Translations under genes and position numbers: made by a program
Shown here: piece by piece, positions 8,953 through 19,642 of the stretch
Position numbering within the stretch: position 1 is the first letter of the stretch
Layout of the letters: each line of letters opens with the position of its first letter
Assembly: GCF_001885075.1 (NCBI RefSeq)
Contig: NZ_MODU01000004.1
Coordinates: forward strand, 1,116,001-1,180,000
DNA: 64,000 nt
Reading direction: 5' to 3'
DNA from: Alteromonas sp. V450
GTDB taxonomy: Bacteria; Pseudomonadota; Gammaproteobacteria; Enterobacterales; Alteromonadaceae
The notes under the pieces: model-generated
What the model saw: the letters and a program-made list of their open reading frames with translations, nothing else
What the model was told of the DNA's origin: nothing
Databases searched by the model: none

Positions 8953-11271
8953 ATGACCCATTTTCTAGAAAAATTAGTGTTTGGAAACCGTAAAATAGTG
9001 GTGGCACTGTTCGCCATAGCAACTGTTTTTCTTGGTTACCAAGCATCACAAATGCGCCTAGACGCCGGTTTCGAAAAAAATATTCCGTTAAATCATGAAT
9101 ATATGAAAACCTACATTGAGCACCGCCAAGACTTTGGGGGCGCTAATAATATTTTGGTTTCTGTTTGTGATAAAAATGACAATATCTACAATCAAAACTT
9201 CTTCGACACGCTGAAAAACGTTCACGACCAGCTTTTCTTCATTAACGGCGTTAATCGTTCGTTGGTTATTTCACTTTTCTCACCCTCTACACGTTTCACT
9301 GAAATTGTTGAGGGCGGCTTTGCGGGCGGCCCGGTCATTCCGGCTGATTTTGATTCCTCAAATCCTAAAGCCCTAGAGTTAGTAGCGGCAAACGTTGAGA
9401 AGGCAAATATTGTTGGAAGGCAGGTATCGAGTGATTACAGTTGTGCAATGGTTACCGCTCAATTGCTTGACATCGATCCTCAAACGGGCGAGCCTCTCGA
9501 TACTTTAGCATTGGCTGCAGAACTTGAAGAGCAACTGCGCGGCCAGTACGAAAATGACAATACGTCTATTCATATCATTGGATTTGCAAAAATGATTGGT
9601 GATGTGGCTGATGGCGCAAAAGACGTACTGCTATTTTTTGCCATTGCTATCGCCATTACAGCTGTGATGGTGTATTTCTTTTCGCGAAGCATCATGCTGA
9701 CCTTACTACCGCTTCTTTGTTCTATTATTGCGGTTATCTGGCAACTTGGACTACTCACTTCCATTGGGTTTGGCATGGACCCCATGTCTATATTGGTACC
9801 GTTCTTAGTGTTTGCTATTGGTGTGAGTCATGGTGTTCAAATGATAAACGCTGTTGAAAAGCAGGCAGTATCAGGTATTGGCGCTAAACGTGCTTCAATG
9901 GCGGCATTCAGAAACTTACTTGTTCCCGGTGGGATTGCATTGTTATCTGATACCGTTGGCTTTATGACATTACTGGTTATCGATATTGGTATAATTAGAG
10001 AGTTGGCGATCACTGCAAGTATGGGTGTTGCAGTTATTATTCTAACTAATTTACTACTGCTTCCTGTTTTAATGAGCTTTTTAAAGCTTGATGAAAAATA
10101 TGTTGAAAAATTTGCAGGTAAGGAAAACTCTAACTCCAAATTCTGGGAAGTAATTGCAGCCTGTTCACGTAAAAAGCCTGCCGCGGTAATCTTGATCATA
10201 ACTGCTGTTTTATTTGTGCTCGGACATTTCCAAGCTCAAAATATGAAGATAGGGGACTTGCATGCTGGCGCACCTGCGCTTCATGAGACCTCTCGCTACA
10301 ATAAAGACACGTTTTTGATTACTGACAAGTACGAAGTTACGGTTGATTATATCTCTATCCTTGTAGAGACAACGCCGGAAGCTTGCACCTCGCACAGCGT
10401 GATGAAAGCTATGGACGACTTCCAATGGAAAATGGAAAACGTACAAGGCGTGCAATCGGCTGTATCTCTTGCTTCCGTAGCTAAAATTGTTAACGCAGGA
10501 TACAACGAAGGTAATGTTAAATGGCAAGTGCTACCGCGTAATCAACAGACTTTAGTTCAAGCCATTTCTCGCGTTCCCACCTCGTCAGGGCTGCTTAATG
10601 GCGATTGTTCAGTTATGCCTATCATCCTGTTTATGGAAGACCACAAGGCTGAAACGATTTCCCGTGTTGTTGATGCGGTTAAAGCGTATCGTGATGATTA
10701 CCAAACAGACGACATGAAATTTAGTTTGGCATCTGGTCCTGTTGGCGTTATGGCTGCTACAAATGAAGCTGTAAGTGCAGCGCAAGACCCGATGATGCTA
10801 TATGTGTTTGGCGCGGTAATAGCGCTATGTTTGATAAGCTTCCGTTCGGTGCGTGCAACACTGGTAGTCGTTATACCGTTATATGTTGTGTCTGTGTTGG
10901 CGCAAGCGCTGATGACATACTTACAAATTGGGCTCACCGTTTCTACGTTACCAGTTATCGCACTGGGCGTGGGTATTGGTGTGGACTATGGTATTTATAT
11001 TCTCTCGACTAAGAGTCTGATGCTTAAGAAAGGGGCTACCGTACAAGAAGCATATTTCGCTGCACTGAAAGAACGTGGAAGCGCAGTATTGTTTACTGGT
11101 ATCACCTTAGCTATTGGCGTAAGTACGTGGGTCTTTTCTTCGCTTAAATTCCAAATGGACATGGGTATTTTGCTTACTTTTATGTTCGTGGTTAACATGC
11201 TAGGCGCAATTATTGTACTGCCGGCACTAGCGCGTTTCCTTTGGTGGAACAACAATGACCCTGATGCATAA
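8953..11271 (+). CDS. RND/MMPL-family transporter
   Basis: A 772-residue inner-membrane transporter of the RND superfamily (MMPL/HpnN-like). The N-terminal helix (residues about 12-30) is followed by a large periplasmic loop, then a block of membrane helices (from about 225 to 380), a second loop, and a second helix block from about 610 to 765, the usual duplicated 2x6-helix plan. Segments such as LVPFLVFAIGVSHGVQMINA and LPVIALGVGIGVDYGIYIL hold the GxGxxYG-type helix of the family. It closes the DUF1302-DUF1329-BNR cassette and probably supplies the proton-driven force for moving a hydrophobic substrate. Direction and substrate are unknown. Confidence 0.88.
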   Translation: MTHFLEKLVFGNRKIVVALFAIATVFLGYQASQMRLDAGFEKNIPLNHEYMKTYIEHRQDFGGANNILVSVCDKNDNIYNQNFFDTLKNVHDQLFFINGVNRSLVISLFSPSTRFTEIVEGGFAGGPVIPADFDSSNPKALELVAANVEKANIVGRQVSSDYSCAMVTAQLLDIDPQTGEPLDTLALAAELEEQLRGQYENDNTSIHIIGFAKMIGDVADGAKDVLLFFAIAIAITAVMVYFFSRSIMLTLLPLLCSIIAVIWQLGLLTSIGFGMDPMSILVPFLVFAIGVSHGVQMINAVEKQAVSGIGAKRASMAAFRNLLVPGGIALLSDTVGFMTLLVIDIGIIRELAITASMGVAVIILTNLLLLPVLMSFLKLDEKYVEKFAGKENSNSKFWEVIAACSRKKPAAVILIITAVLFVLGHFQAQNMKIGDLHAGAPALHETSRYNKDTFLITDKYEVTVDYISILVETTPEACTSHSVMKAMDDFQWKMENVQGVQSAVSLASVAKIVNAGYNEGNVKWQVLPRNQQTLVQAISRVPTSSGLLNGDCSVMPIILFMEDHKAETISRVVDAVKAYRDDYQTDDMKFSLASGPVGVMAATNEAVSAAQDPMMLYVFGAVIALCLISFRSVRATLVVVIPLYVVSVLAQALMTYLQIGLTVSTLPVIALGVGIGVDYGIYILSTKSLMLKKGATVQEAYFAALKERGSAVLFTGITLAIGVSTWVFSSLKFQMDMGILLTFMFVVNMLGAIIVLPALARFLWWNNNDPDA

Positions 11272-11294
11272 AATAATTTTGCATAGCTAAGCAC

Positions 11295-11322
11295 AAAAAA
11301 GGGCCTTTAGGCCCTTTTTTTT
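11295..11322 (+). terminator. Rho-independent terminator after the RND cassette
   Basis: GGGCC-TTTA-GGCCC stem flanked by an A-run and an eight-base T-run. This is a classical intrinsic terminator closing the cassette, and the flanking A-run lets it act on the other strand too. Confidence 0.93.
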
Positions 11323-11467
11323 ATGTGTTTTCTGCATAGTTATCTATGCTGTTAATATAAGGTTAAAAATGGGCTTTCAATAGCGTCATTTATTAGAGAA
11401 AATAGTTAGGTACTCGGCACTTATACCACTTAAGACTGGTATTACGACATTCATAAAAGGTTAACAA

Positions 11468-14400
11468 ATGACAGTCACCTCACAGCGACACTCAGTACTG
11501 CTAGATAATGTATTTGCATTAATTGACAAGAAAGTAGATACCAAGCAGAAGTCACTTGTGCAGCAATTCGGACGTCTGTTGTATAAAAATATATCAAGCG
11601 ATGACCTAGAAAATCGCAACGACAGCGACCTTTACGGTGCTACACTAAGTCTATGGAACGGTTTAGCAAAGTTTGATAACGGATCACCATACATACGTGT
11701 TTTCAATCCAGAAATCGCAAAACACGGCTGGCACTCTAGCCATACTATCGTAGAAATAATCGTCTCAGATATGCCATTTCTTGTCGATTCAGTTCGCATG
11801 TTACTGAATAGACTTAATATTACCGCCCATTTGTTCTTGCACAGCCCCATTGGTATAAAGCGAAATAGCACAAACAAAGTGGAAACATTCGTAGAGCCGG
11901 GTAAAACCATATCAGGCGCGAAAAAAGAGACCGTCATTTTTATTGAGGTTGACCGACAAACTACTAAGAAAGATATCGACGGATTAACACGAGAATTACA
12001 CTCGGTTGTCGATGAAGTTTCGTTAGCGGTTCAAGACTGGCAAGGCATGACCAGTAAATTACAGGATGTAATTAAGAACAGTTCGAAGTTCAACTGGCCT
12101 GGAAACACAGAAGACAAAAAACAAACCAAAGCGTATCTCGAATGGATGGGCGATCATAATTTCACAATGATGGGCTATCGATATTACGACGTAAAAGCCA
12201 TTGAGGGCGATCATCGTTGGATACCACAAAATGACACAAGTTTAGGCTTACTAAAGAACTCTATTAATGATAGAGAAAGACTCTTGTCGCGCCTGCCAGC
12301 GTCAGCACGTGCCGAAGCATTAAGCCAAAATCCGCTCATTTTGACGAAAACTAACTCGCGCGCTCGCGTGCACCGTCCTGCCTATATGGATTATGTGGGC
12401 GTAAAGGTATTCGGAAAAGACGGCCAGGTTGTTGGTGAACACCGCTTTTTAGGCCTTTATTCAGCATCGTTTTACAACAATAGCGTTACTCAACTGCCGA
12501 TTTTGCGTGAGAAAATTAAACGTATTTGTGAGTTGTCGGGGTTTGAACCCGGCACACACGCCTACAAAGCATTTGCAAACATTATTGAAACCTATCCTCG
12601 CGACGAATTGCTGCAAACGCCAGCGGGGGAGCTTGCGCAAATTGTAATGGGTATATTCCAGATGCAAGAGCGCGGTATTTCGCGTCTGTTTATCCGTAAA
12701 GATATATTTGGCCGTTTCTTCTCCTGTATGGTGTTTGTTCCTAGAGAGCGTTACAACACGCAACTACGTAAAGAAACACAAGCGCTACTTAAAGCGTCAT
12801 TAGGTGCCACTGAAGAAGTAGAATTTACTACATTCTTCTCAGAGTCGGTGTATGCGCGAACGCATTACATTGCAAGAGTCAACGACAACAACGCGGAATT
12901 CGATGTGAAGGAAATAGAGCAAAACATTATTGAGTTGACCAAGACCTGGAATGACAGACTCGCGTCGGCTATTTCAGCGGCACACGGAGAGGCATCTGGC
13001 AAAGCACTAGAGCGCAAATACAACAATGCGTTTTCTCGCAGCTACATGGAGCATAACCTACCTTCAGCAGCGCTGGTCGATATTGAAAAATTAGAAATGT
13101 TGGACGACAACCATACGCTGGATATGTTGTTCTATCGCCCTCAAGAAGAAGACGCCGACAGTCAGGTTGTTAAACTTAAGCTTTTCCATCGCGCAGAACC
13201 CATTCATTTATCTGACGTGTTACCTATGCTTGAGAATTTTGGGTTACGCGTAATTGACGAAAGCCCTTATAAAATAACGTGTTCACAAGGTGAACGTAAC
13301 TGGGTGATGGACTTCACCATGCTACACAAAAGCGGCCAACACTTTGACATGGAAAATGCGCAAATCCTCTTCCAAGATGCATTTGCGAAAGTATGGTACA
13401 ACACGCTAGAAGACGATGCGTTTAACCGCCTGATACTGGGCGCGAATATGACCGGCCGTAAGGTTACAATTTTACGCGCATATGCTAAATATATGCGTCA
13501 GACAGGAAGTTCATTTAGCCGAGATTATATTGCGAATACGCTGTCTAACTATCCTGAGATTGCGCGTTTACTCGTTGACTTTTTCGACCAACGTTTTGAC
13601 CCTAAGAAAAAACGCAATCAGAAAAAAGAAGAGACTATTTTAGAAACTATCAAAACTCGCTTAGACACTGTGAGTAATCTTGATGACGACCGTATTATTC
13701 GCCGTTATCTAGATATGATGTCGGCAACATTGCGAACGAACTTCTATCAACCTGACGATGCCGGTAGTGAAAAGTCTTATGTGTCATTTAAGATGATGCC
13801 AGAACTTATACCTGAGATGCCACTACCGCTGCCAAAGTTCGAAATCTTTGTGTACAGCCCTCGCGTTGAAGGTGTGCACCTGCGTGGTGGTAAAGTTGCC
13901 CGTGGTGGTCTGCGCTGGTCAGATCGCCAAGAAGACTTCAGAACAGAAGTGCTTGGCTTGGTAAAAGCTCAGCAAGTAAAAAATACGGTTATTGTTCCGG
14001 TTGGGGCCAAAGGCGGCTTTGTGTGTAAAAACTTGCCAGTCGGTGAAGGCCGTGCAGCTATTCAGGCTGAAGGTCAAGCTTGTTATCGCACCTTCATAAC
14101 AAGCTTGTTGGATATTACCGACAATATTGTAAACGGTGAAATTGTTCCTCCTAAGGATGTCGTTCGCCTTGACGATGACGACCCATATTTGGTTGTTGCT
14201 GCAGATAAAGGCACCGCAACCTTCTCCGACATCGCGAACAGTATTGCCGAAGAATTTGGTTTCTGGCTGGGCGATGCATTTGCCTCTGGCGGCAGTATTG
14301 GTTACGACCATAAGAAAATGGGTATTACCGCGCGCGGCGGCTGGGAATCGGTTAAACGTCACTTTAGAGAAATTGGCATTGACTGTCAGACTACTGACTT

Positions 14401-16306
14401 CACCGCTGTAGGTGTTGGCGATATGGCCGGTGATGTATTTGGTAACGGTATGCTCCTTTCCAAGCACACGCGCTTAATTGCTGCGTTTAACCACTTGCAT
14501 ATTTTCTTCGATCCAAGCCCTGATGCAGCAGCAAGTTATAAAGAGCGTCAGCGTTTATTTGAAAACCCAAGCCTTAGCTGGGAAGACTACGACAGTAAAC
14601 TGATTTCTAAAGGCGGCGGTGTATTCAGCCGAGCCTCTAAGTCCATTAAGCTTACGCCTGAAATGAAGAAGTGGTTGGGTACACGTCAGCTCACTATGAC
14701 GCCTAACGAGCTTATTCACAATATACTGAAAATGCCCGTCGACCTACTGTGGAACGGCGGTATTGGTACCTATATCAAGAGCAAGAAAGAATCTCACTCT
14801 GAAGTGGGCGATCGTGCCAATGACGATTTACGCGTTAACGGCCGTGATGTACAGGCTAAAATCGTAGGCGAGGGCGGCAACCTAGGCTTAACCCAATTAG
14901 GCCGTATCGAGTACGCTTCTAATGGCGGTCGCGTTAACACCGATTTCATCGATAACGTGGGCGGTGTTGATTGCTCAGATAACGAAGTTAACATTAAAAT
15001 CTTACTTAATAGTCTGGTCAACGACGGCGAGCTAACGCTCAAACAGCGCAATAAGCTACTTTACGATATGACTGACGATGTAAGTCGAATTGTACTGAAA
15101 GACTGTTACCGTCAAACTCAGTCTATCTCTATTACTGAGTTAGCGGGCGTGAAGCAACTTAAAGAACAGCTTCGCTTTATTCACGGTCTTGAGCGTGAAG
15201 GTCAGTTAAACCGTGAATTAGAGTTCATTCCAAGTGACGATGAGATTTCTGATCGCGTTGCAACTGACCAAGGCCTTACACGCCCTGAACTTAGCGTGCT
15301 GATTGCCTATGGAAAAATGGTGCTTAAAGACGCGCTTAATATTCCAGAGATTACTGACAACCCATACCATGGCAAGCTGTTAGTAGAAGCATTTCCTAAA
15401 GTACTACGCGAAAAGTTTGCCTCGCACATGCAGCAGCACCCTCTTAGAAGCGAAATAATCGCCACTAAATTGACCAACAATATGGTTAACGATATGGGCC
15501 TTAACTTCGTGTTCAGAATGCAGGAAGAGACGGGAGCAAGTGTTAACGAAATTGCCGACGCCTATGCAATCGTGCACGGTATTTTCAATATGGATACTTT
15601 GTGGGAACGTATCGAGGAATTAGACAACATCATTCCGGCTAAGCTTCAGCTTAAAATGCTTGATGAGGCACGCAGAATTATGCGTCGTGCATCGCGCTGG
15701 TACATTCGCCATGGCAACAAAACACAGTCAATTGAAGAGGCCATTGCAAGCTATCGCGGAACATTCGATATTCTGTCGAAAAACTTACAGCATTATCTTG
15801 TTGAAAGTGAATACGCGCAGCTAGAAGCCGCAACGCAGAAATATATCGATAAAGGTGTGCCTCAAGATATTGCCTATCAGGTAGCGAGTTTCTCAAATAT
15901 GTTCTCTAGCTTTGACTTGGCACAAATTGTAGAAGCCGACAAACATGACACTGACGTTGTTGCTAAGCTTTATTATCAGTTAGGTTCTCGTTTAGAGCTT
16001 CACTGGTTCTTAGATCAAATCAACAATCAAGCAGTAAGTAATCATTGGCAAGCGTTAGCGCGTGCTTCATATCGCGAAGAATTGGACTGGCAGCAGCGCT
16101 CAATAGCCGCAAACCTACTGTCGTCTCGCGAAGATGTGAGTAACGCTGACCAGATTTTAGATGAGTGGATTGAAAACAATCAGGTACTACTTAAACGCTG
16201 GTATCACATGATGTCAGAGTTTAAGACCAGCACAACACACGAATTTGCGAAATTTTCTGTCGCTTTACGTGAATTGATGCTTTTAAGCGTGAAGTCTAGC
16301 CATTAG
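11468..16306 (+). CDS. gdhB: NAD-specific glutamate dehydrogenase, large type
   Basis: A 1612-residue NAD+-dependent glutamate dehydrogenase of the very large (about 180 kDa) class, converting glutamate to 2-oxoglutarate and ammonia for amino-acid catabolism. The length agrees with the Pseudomonas and Shewanella enzymes. The catalytic core lies in the C-terminal half: the substrate-binding lysine region VPVGAKGGFV is near residue 848, and the nucleotide-binding part includes DVFGNGML and VGEGGNLG. The long N-terminal part has ACT-like regulatory segments by family knowledge. It is transcribed alone between two terminators. In Shewanella it is also found near pyrD and pepN (from memory). Confidence 0.97.
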   Translation: MTVTSQRHSVLLDNVFALIDKKVDTKQKSLVQQFGRLLYKNISSDDLENRNDSDLYGATLSLWNGLAKFDNGSPYIRVFNPEIAKHGWHSSHTIVEIIVSDMPFLVDSVRMLLNRLNITAHLFLHSPIGIKRNSTNKVETFVEPGKTISGAKKETVIFIEVDRQTTKKDIDGLTRELHSVVDEVSLAVQDWQGMTSKLQDVIKNSSKFNWPGNTEDKKQTKAYLEWMGDHNFTMMGYRYYDVKAIEGDHRWIPQNDTSLGLLKNSINDRERLLSRLPASARAEALSQNPLILTKTNSRARVHRPAYMDYVGVKVFGKDGQVVGEHRFLGLYSASFYNNSVTQLPILREKIKRICELSGFEPGTHAYKAFANIIETYPRDELLQTPAGELAQIVMGIFQMQERGISRLFIRKDIFGRFFSCMVFVPRERYNTQLRKETQALLKASLGATEEVEFTTFFSESVYARTHYIARVNDNNAEFDVKEIEQNIIELTKTWNDRLASAISAAHGEASGKALERKYNNAFSRSYMEHNLPSAALVDIEKLEMLDDNHTLDMLFYRPQEEDADSQVVKLKLFHRAEPIHLSDVLPMLENFGLRVIDESPYKITCSQGERNWVMDFTMLHKSGQHFDMENAQILFQDAFAKVWYNTLEDDAFNRLILGANMTGRKVTILRAYAKYMRQTGSSFSRDYIANTLSNYPEIARLLVDFFDQRFDPKKKRNQKKEETILETIKTRLDTVSNLDDDRIIRRYLDMMSATLRTNFYQPDDAGSEKSYVSFKMMPELIPEMPLPLPKFEIFVYSPRVEGVHLRGGKVARGGLRWSDRQEDFRTEVLGLVKAQQVKNTVIVPVGAKGGFVCKNLPVGEGRAAIQAEGQACYRTFITSLLDITDNIVNGEIVPPKDVVRLDDDDPYLVVAADKGTATFSDIANSIAEEFGFWLGDAFASGGSIGYDHKKMGITARGGWESVKRHFREIGIDCQTTDFTAVGVGDMAGDVFGNGMLLSKHTRLIAAFNHLHIFFDPSPDAAASYKERQRLFENPSLSWEDYDSKLISKGGGVFSRASKSIKLTPEMKKWLGTRQLTMTPNELIHNILKMPVDLLWNGGIGTYIKSKKESHSEVGDRANDDLRVNGRDVQAKIVGEGGNLGLTQLGRIEYASNGGRVNTDFIDNVGGVDCSDNEVNIKILLNSLVNDGELTLKQRNKLLYDMTDDVSRIVLKDCYRQTQSISITELAGVKQLKEQLRFIHGLEREGQLNRELEFIPSDDEISDRVATDQGLTRPELSVLIAYGKMVLKDALNIPEITDNPYHGKLLVEAFPKVLREKFASHMQQHPLRSEIIATKLTNNMVNDMGLNFVFRMQEETGASVNEIADAYAIVHGIFNMDTLWERIEELDNIIPAKLQLKMLDEARRIMRRASRWYIRHGNKTQSIEEAIASYRGTFDILSKNLQHYLVESEYAQLEAATQKYIDKGVPQDIAYQVASFSNMFSSFDLAQIVEADKHDTDVVAKLYYQLGSRLELHWFLDQINNQAVSNHWQALARASYREELDWQQRSIAANLLSSREDVSNADQILDEWIENNQVLLKRWYHMMSEFKTSTTHEFAKFSVALRELMLLSVKSSH

Positions 16307-16328
16307 AATATACGCACCTTAATAATTT

Positions 16329-16354
16329 AAGCCCTGTTGATCAGGGCTTTTTAT
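16329..16354 (+). terminator. Terminator after gdhB
   Basis: Stem AAGCCCTG pairs with CAGGGCTT around a five-base loop and runs into a T-rich tail (TTTTTATT). It lies 23 bases after the gdhB stop. Confidence 0.88.
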
Positions 16355-16469
16355 TGGCCGTTTGAACATTATTGTATAGTCAAACAGCGTTTTTATTGGA
16401 AATAAAACCTGTACAAAGGCTTATAATAGCGAGCAAATAGCCCTTAATAAGCGAGCGTCTAAAACAACC

Positions 16470-17477
16470 ATGCAATCTCTAGTGCAAAAATTCCTACTTC
16501 AGTGTGAACCTGAAAAAAGTCACGATTTCACCATAAATTGGTTAAACAAGACCCAACATACACCGCTGAAATGGATGTACAGCACACCTACACTTAAAAA
16601 GCCTGTTACTGTCGCTGGGATGACCTTTGACAATCCTGTGGGGTTAGCCGCGGGGCTCGATAAGAACGGAGATTGTATTGATGCATTTTCAAGCATGGGG
16701 TTTGGCTTTGTAGAGATTGGTACGGTAACCCCTCGTCCGCAACCGGGTAATCCTAAACCTCGTTTATTTAGAATTCCTGAAAAACACGCCATTATTAATC
16801 GCATGGGATTTAATAATAAAGGTGTTGATCATCTCGTCGAGCAAGTAAAAAAAGCACAGTTTAAAGGGCCCATTGGCATAAACATTGGTAAAAACAAAGA
16901 TACTGAAGAAGCAAATGCACTCGACGATTATCTGATTTGCTTAAATAAGGTTTATCCTTATGCAAGTTATGTCACCATAAACATTTCATCACCAAACACT
17001 CCGGGGCTTCGAAACCTGCAGTACGGTGAAGCGCTAGATAAGCTGCTAGTAGGCTTAAAAGCTGCACAAGAAACGCTAACGCAAACCCACGGAAAATACG
17101 TGCCGCTTTTTATTAAAATAGCGCCAGATTTAAGCGATGTTGAAGTTGAAAGCATTGCGGCATCGTTAATAAACAGCAAAATGGATGGTGTGATAGCCAC
17201 TAACACAACGCTTTCACGGGACGCCGTGGCAGGGCTTCAGCACGCCGATGAAATGGGCGGTTTAAGTGGATCTGTAATGACCGATATGAGCTTGGAAGTA
17301 ACGCGCAAGCTCAATAAAGCACTTGATCGCGCTATACCAATTATCGGCGTTGGCGGCATTGATTCACCAGAAGCGGCACAAGCCCGTTTAGACGCTGGCG
17401 CGTCTTTGGTGCAGGTCTATTCGGCTTTTATTTATCAAGGCCCATCTCTCGTTAAACGCATCGTAAACGCGTTTTAA
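16470..17477 (+). CDS. pyrD: Dihydroorotate dehydrogenase (quinone), class 2
   Basis: A 335-residue membrane-associated flavoenzyme that oxidises dihydroorotate to orotate in pyrimidine synthesis, passing electrons to quinone. The N-terminal amphipathic region ([15 protein letters not shown]) is the class 2 membrane-contact element. FMN and substrate motifs are [13 protein letters not shown] and [11 protein letters not shown]; the serine of the latter is the catalytic base expected in class 2. The late [19 protein letters not shown] is the phosphate-binding end of the barrel. Length fits the family. It stands between gdhB and rlmKL. Confidence 0.97.
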   Translation: MQSLVQKFLLQCEPEKSHDFTINWLNKTQHTPLKWMYSTPTLKKPVTVAGMTFDNPVGLAAGLDKNGDCIDAFSSMGFGFVEIGTVTPRPQPGNPKPRLFRIPEKHAIINRMGFNNKGVDHLVEQVKKAQFKGPIGINIGKNKDTEEANALDDYLICLNKVYPYASYVTINISSPNTPGLRNLQYGEALDKLLVGLKAAQETLTQTHGKYVPLFIKIAPDLSDVEVESIAASLINSKMDGVIATNTTLSRDAVAGLQHADEMGGLSGSVMTDMSLEVTRKLNKALDRAIPIIGVGGIDSPEAAQARLDAGASLVQVYSAFIYQGPSLVKRIVNAF

Positions 17478-17500
17478 TACATCCGAAACCAATCTCTCGT

Positions 17501-17526
17501 GTACGTGCTTTACATTAAGCACGTAC
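17501..17526. repeat. Perfect 10-bp inverted repeat between pyrD and rlmKL
   Basis: GTACGTGCTT and AAGCACGTAC flank the loop TACATT. There is no T-run on either side, so it is not a canonical intrinsic terminator. It sits 20 bases before the rlmKL ATG and could be an mRNA hairpin or a protein site. Confidence 0.7.
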
Positions 17527-17545
17527 ATCAAAAACAGGTACATGA

Positions 17546-19642
17546 ATGAATACTATTCTGGTTACGACCAGTCGCGGTCTTGACGAACTATTAAAACAAG
17601 AAGTGCTAAGCCTGTGCCCTGATGCACAAATTAAACAGGGCCCTGGCACTATTCAGTTTGAAGGCTCAAAGGAAGATGCATACAAACTTTGTCTATGGTC
17701 GCGCTTAGCCAACCGCGTAATTTGGGTGCTTGCATCAGGTAAAGCAGGCGACGCCGATGCGCTGTATAACACAGCTATGGGTATTGACTGGCAAATGCAG
17801 ATGGATTCACGTCATACCTTGTCCGTGCAGTTTATCGGCACAAACTTTGCCATAAAAAACACCCAGTTTGGTGCGGTATGTGTTAAAGACGCCATCGTCG
17901 ACTCTTTCGTTGAACAAGGCTTACCACGCCCCTCAGTAGAGCGTAAAAACCCTGATATTTCGGTATATGCAAGGCTGCATCGCGATAACGTTATTTTAGG
18001 TATAGATTTAGCGGGAGCGAGCCTACACCAACGTGCTTATCGACAAGAAACGGGTGACGCGCCGCTTAAAGAGCATATTGCAAGCGCTATGCTAATGCGT
18101 AGTGGTTGGACGGAAAATACCGACGCACCATTGGTGGACCTTATGTGCGGTTCAGGCACTATCGCCATAGAAGCGGCTTACATTGCCCGAAACATTGCGC
18201 CAGGTATAAAGCGAACTTACTGGGGCTTTATCAAATGGCTTGGCCATGAAGCGAAAGTGTGGGATGAGTTGGTCGAACATGCGATTTCTGTTCAAAAGCC
18301 AAACTGCGGCGGCATTTACGCAGGTGACTTCAGCCGTAAAATGGTCGCCATTGCGAAAGCCAACGCCGATTTCGCTGGTGTATTTAACGATATTTCCTTT
18401 TCACAACAAGACGCGACGAAATCGTCACCGCCAGTAAGTACGCCAGGTTACGTTGTGTCTAACCCACCTTACGGTGAACGTTTAGGCGAACTAACCTCGC
18501 TGATACCGTTATTTAGTGACTGGGGTAAGCGCTTTAAAGAAGCGTGGAAAGGGTGGCATGTGTCGCTTCTTAGCAGTAATCGTGATTTGCTGCGCGTGCT
18601 CAAGCTACGTGCCACTAAAGACTATGCCATGAATAACGGTAAGCTAGAGTGTCGCTTAGCCAATTACGTACTTGATGAACAAAACACGGTGCAGTTTAGT
18701 GAAGACGCCAGCAACCACGAGTTTGCGAATCGTTTGAAGAAAAACCTCAAACGCATGAAAGGCTGGATTAAGAACGCTAACACTAACTGTTACCGCATTT
18801 ACGACGCTGACTTACCGGATTATAACGTGGCCGTAGACAGGTATGGCGATTGGCTAGTCGTTCAAGAGTACGCGCCACCAAAAACGGTGTCTGAAGATAA
18901 AGCCCGAAAGCGTCTGCAAGAAGTGCTACTTCATTTGCCGGCGGTAACTGGCGTATCACCAAAGCACATTGCGCTTAAAGTGCGTAGCCAGCAAAAAGGC
19001 ACCAAGCAGTACGAGAAAATTAACCAGTCCGGCGACATGATGGAAGTGTTTGAAAACGGCGCGCGTTTCCTGGTTAACCTGACTGACTACTTAGACACGG
19101 GGCTTTTCTTAGATCACCGTAATACCCGTCAAAAGGTTCAGGCGTTGTCTCAAGGCAAGGATGTGCTAAACCTGTTTTCATACACTGGGAGTGTGTCGGT
19201 TTTCGCGGCCATGGGTGGTGCGAAATCGGTTACTACCGTGGATATGTCAAACACCTACTTAGAATGGGCAAAGAAAAACGTAGCACTGAATAAACTTACT
19301 GGGCCTCACGCTTTTATTCAAGCGGATTGCACTACGTGGTTAGGAACACATAAAGGGAAATACGATTTGATTTTTATCGATCCACCGTCGTTTTCTAACT
19401 CAAAGCGTATGCAAAGCACCTGGGATGTGCAGCGCGACCACGTAAAAATGCTTAACGACGCTAAAGCGTGTTTAAAAGAGCAGGGGACTATTATCTTTTC
19501 TAACAACAAGCGTGGCTTTAAGTTAGATGAAACCGCCGTTAACAATCTTGGCTTGTCTGTAGAGAATATTACCAAAGACACTATTCCTGAAGATTTTGCC
19601 CGCAAAGGCAACATTCATCAGTGCTGGGTATTAAGTTCATGA
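17546..19642 (+). CDS. rlmL: 23S rRNA (guanine-N2/N7) methyltransferase RlmKL
   Basis: A 698-residue fusion of two SAM-dependent methyltransferases acting on 23S rRNA (m2G2445 by the RlmL half, m7G2069 by the RlmK half in E. coli numbering). An N-terminal THUMP-like region is followed by the first SAM motif LVDLMCGSGTIAIEA near residue 200 and the catalytic NPPYGER near 307. The second domain has NLFSYTGSVSVFAA near 541 and DPPSFSNS near 611. Full length for the family. The stop codon overlaps the next gene's start as ATGA. Confidence 0.97.
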   Translation: MNTILVTTSRGLDELLKQEVLSLCPDAQIKQGPGTIQFEGSKEDAYKLCLWSRLANRVIWVLASGKAGDADALYNTAMGIDWQMQMDSRHTLSVQFIGTNFAIKNTQFGAVCVKDAIVDSFVEQGLPRPSVERKNPDISVYARLHRDNVILGIDLAGASLHQRAYRQETGDAPLKEHIASAMLMRSGWTENTDAPLVDLMCGSGTIAIEAAYIARNIAPGIKRTYWGFIKWLGHEAKVWDELVEHAISVQKPNCGGIYAGDFSRKMVAIAKANADFAGVFNDISFSQQDATKSSPPVSTPGYVVSNPPYGERLGELTSLIPLFSDWGKRFKEAWKGWHVSLLSSNRDLLRVLKLRATKDYAMNNGKLECRLANYVLDEQNTVQFSEDASNHEFANRLKKNLKRMKGWIKNANTNCYRIYDADLPDYNVAVDRYGDWLVVQEYAPPKTVSEDKARKRLQEVLLHLPAVTGVSPKHIALKVRSQQKGTKQYEKINQSGDMMEVFENGARFLVNLTDYLDTGLFLDHRNTRQKVQALSQGKDVLNLFSYTGSVSVFAAMGGAKSVTTVDMSNTYLEWAKKNVALNKLTGPHAFIQADCTTWLGTHKGKYDLIFIDPPSFSNSKRMQSTWDVQRDHVKMLNDAKACLKEQGTIIFSNNKRGFKLDETAVNNLGLSVENITKDTIPEDFARKGNIHQCWVLSS

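Noticed and set aside
13919-14467. 182-codon antisense frame in gdhB
   Set aside because: Lies opposite the conserved catalytic core of glutamate dehydrogenase; no independent motif.
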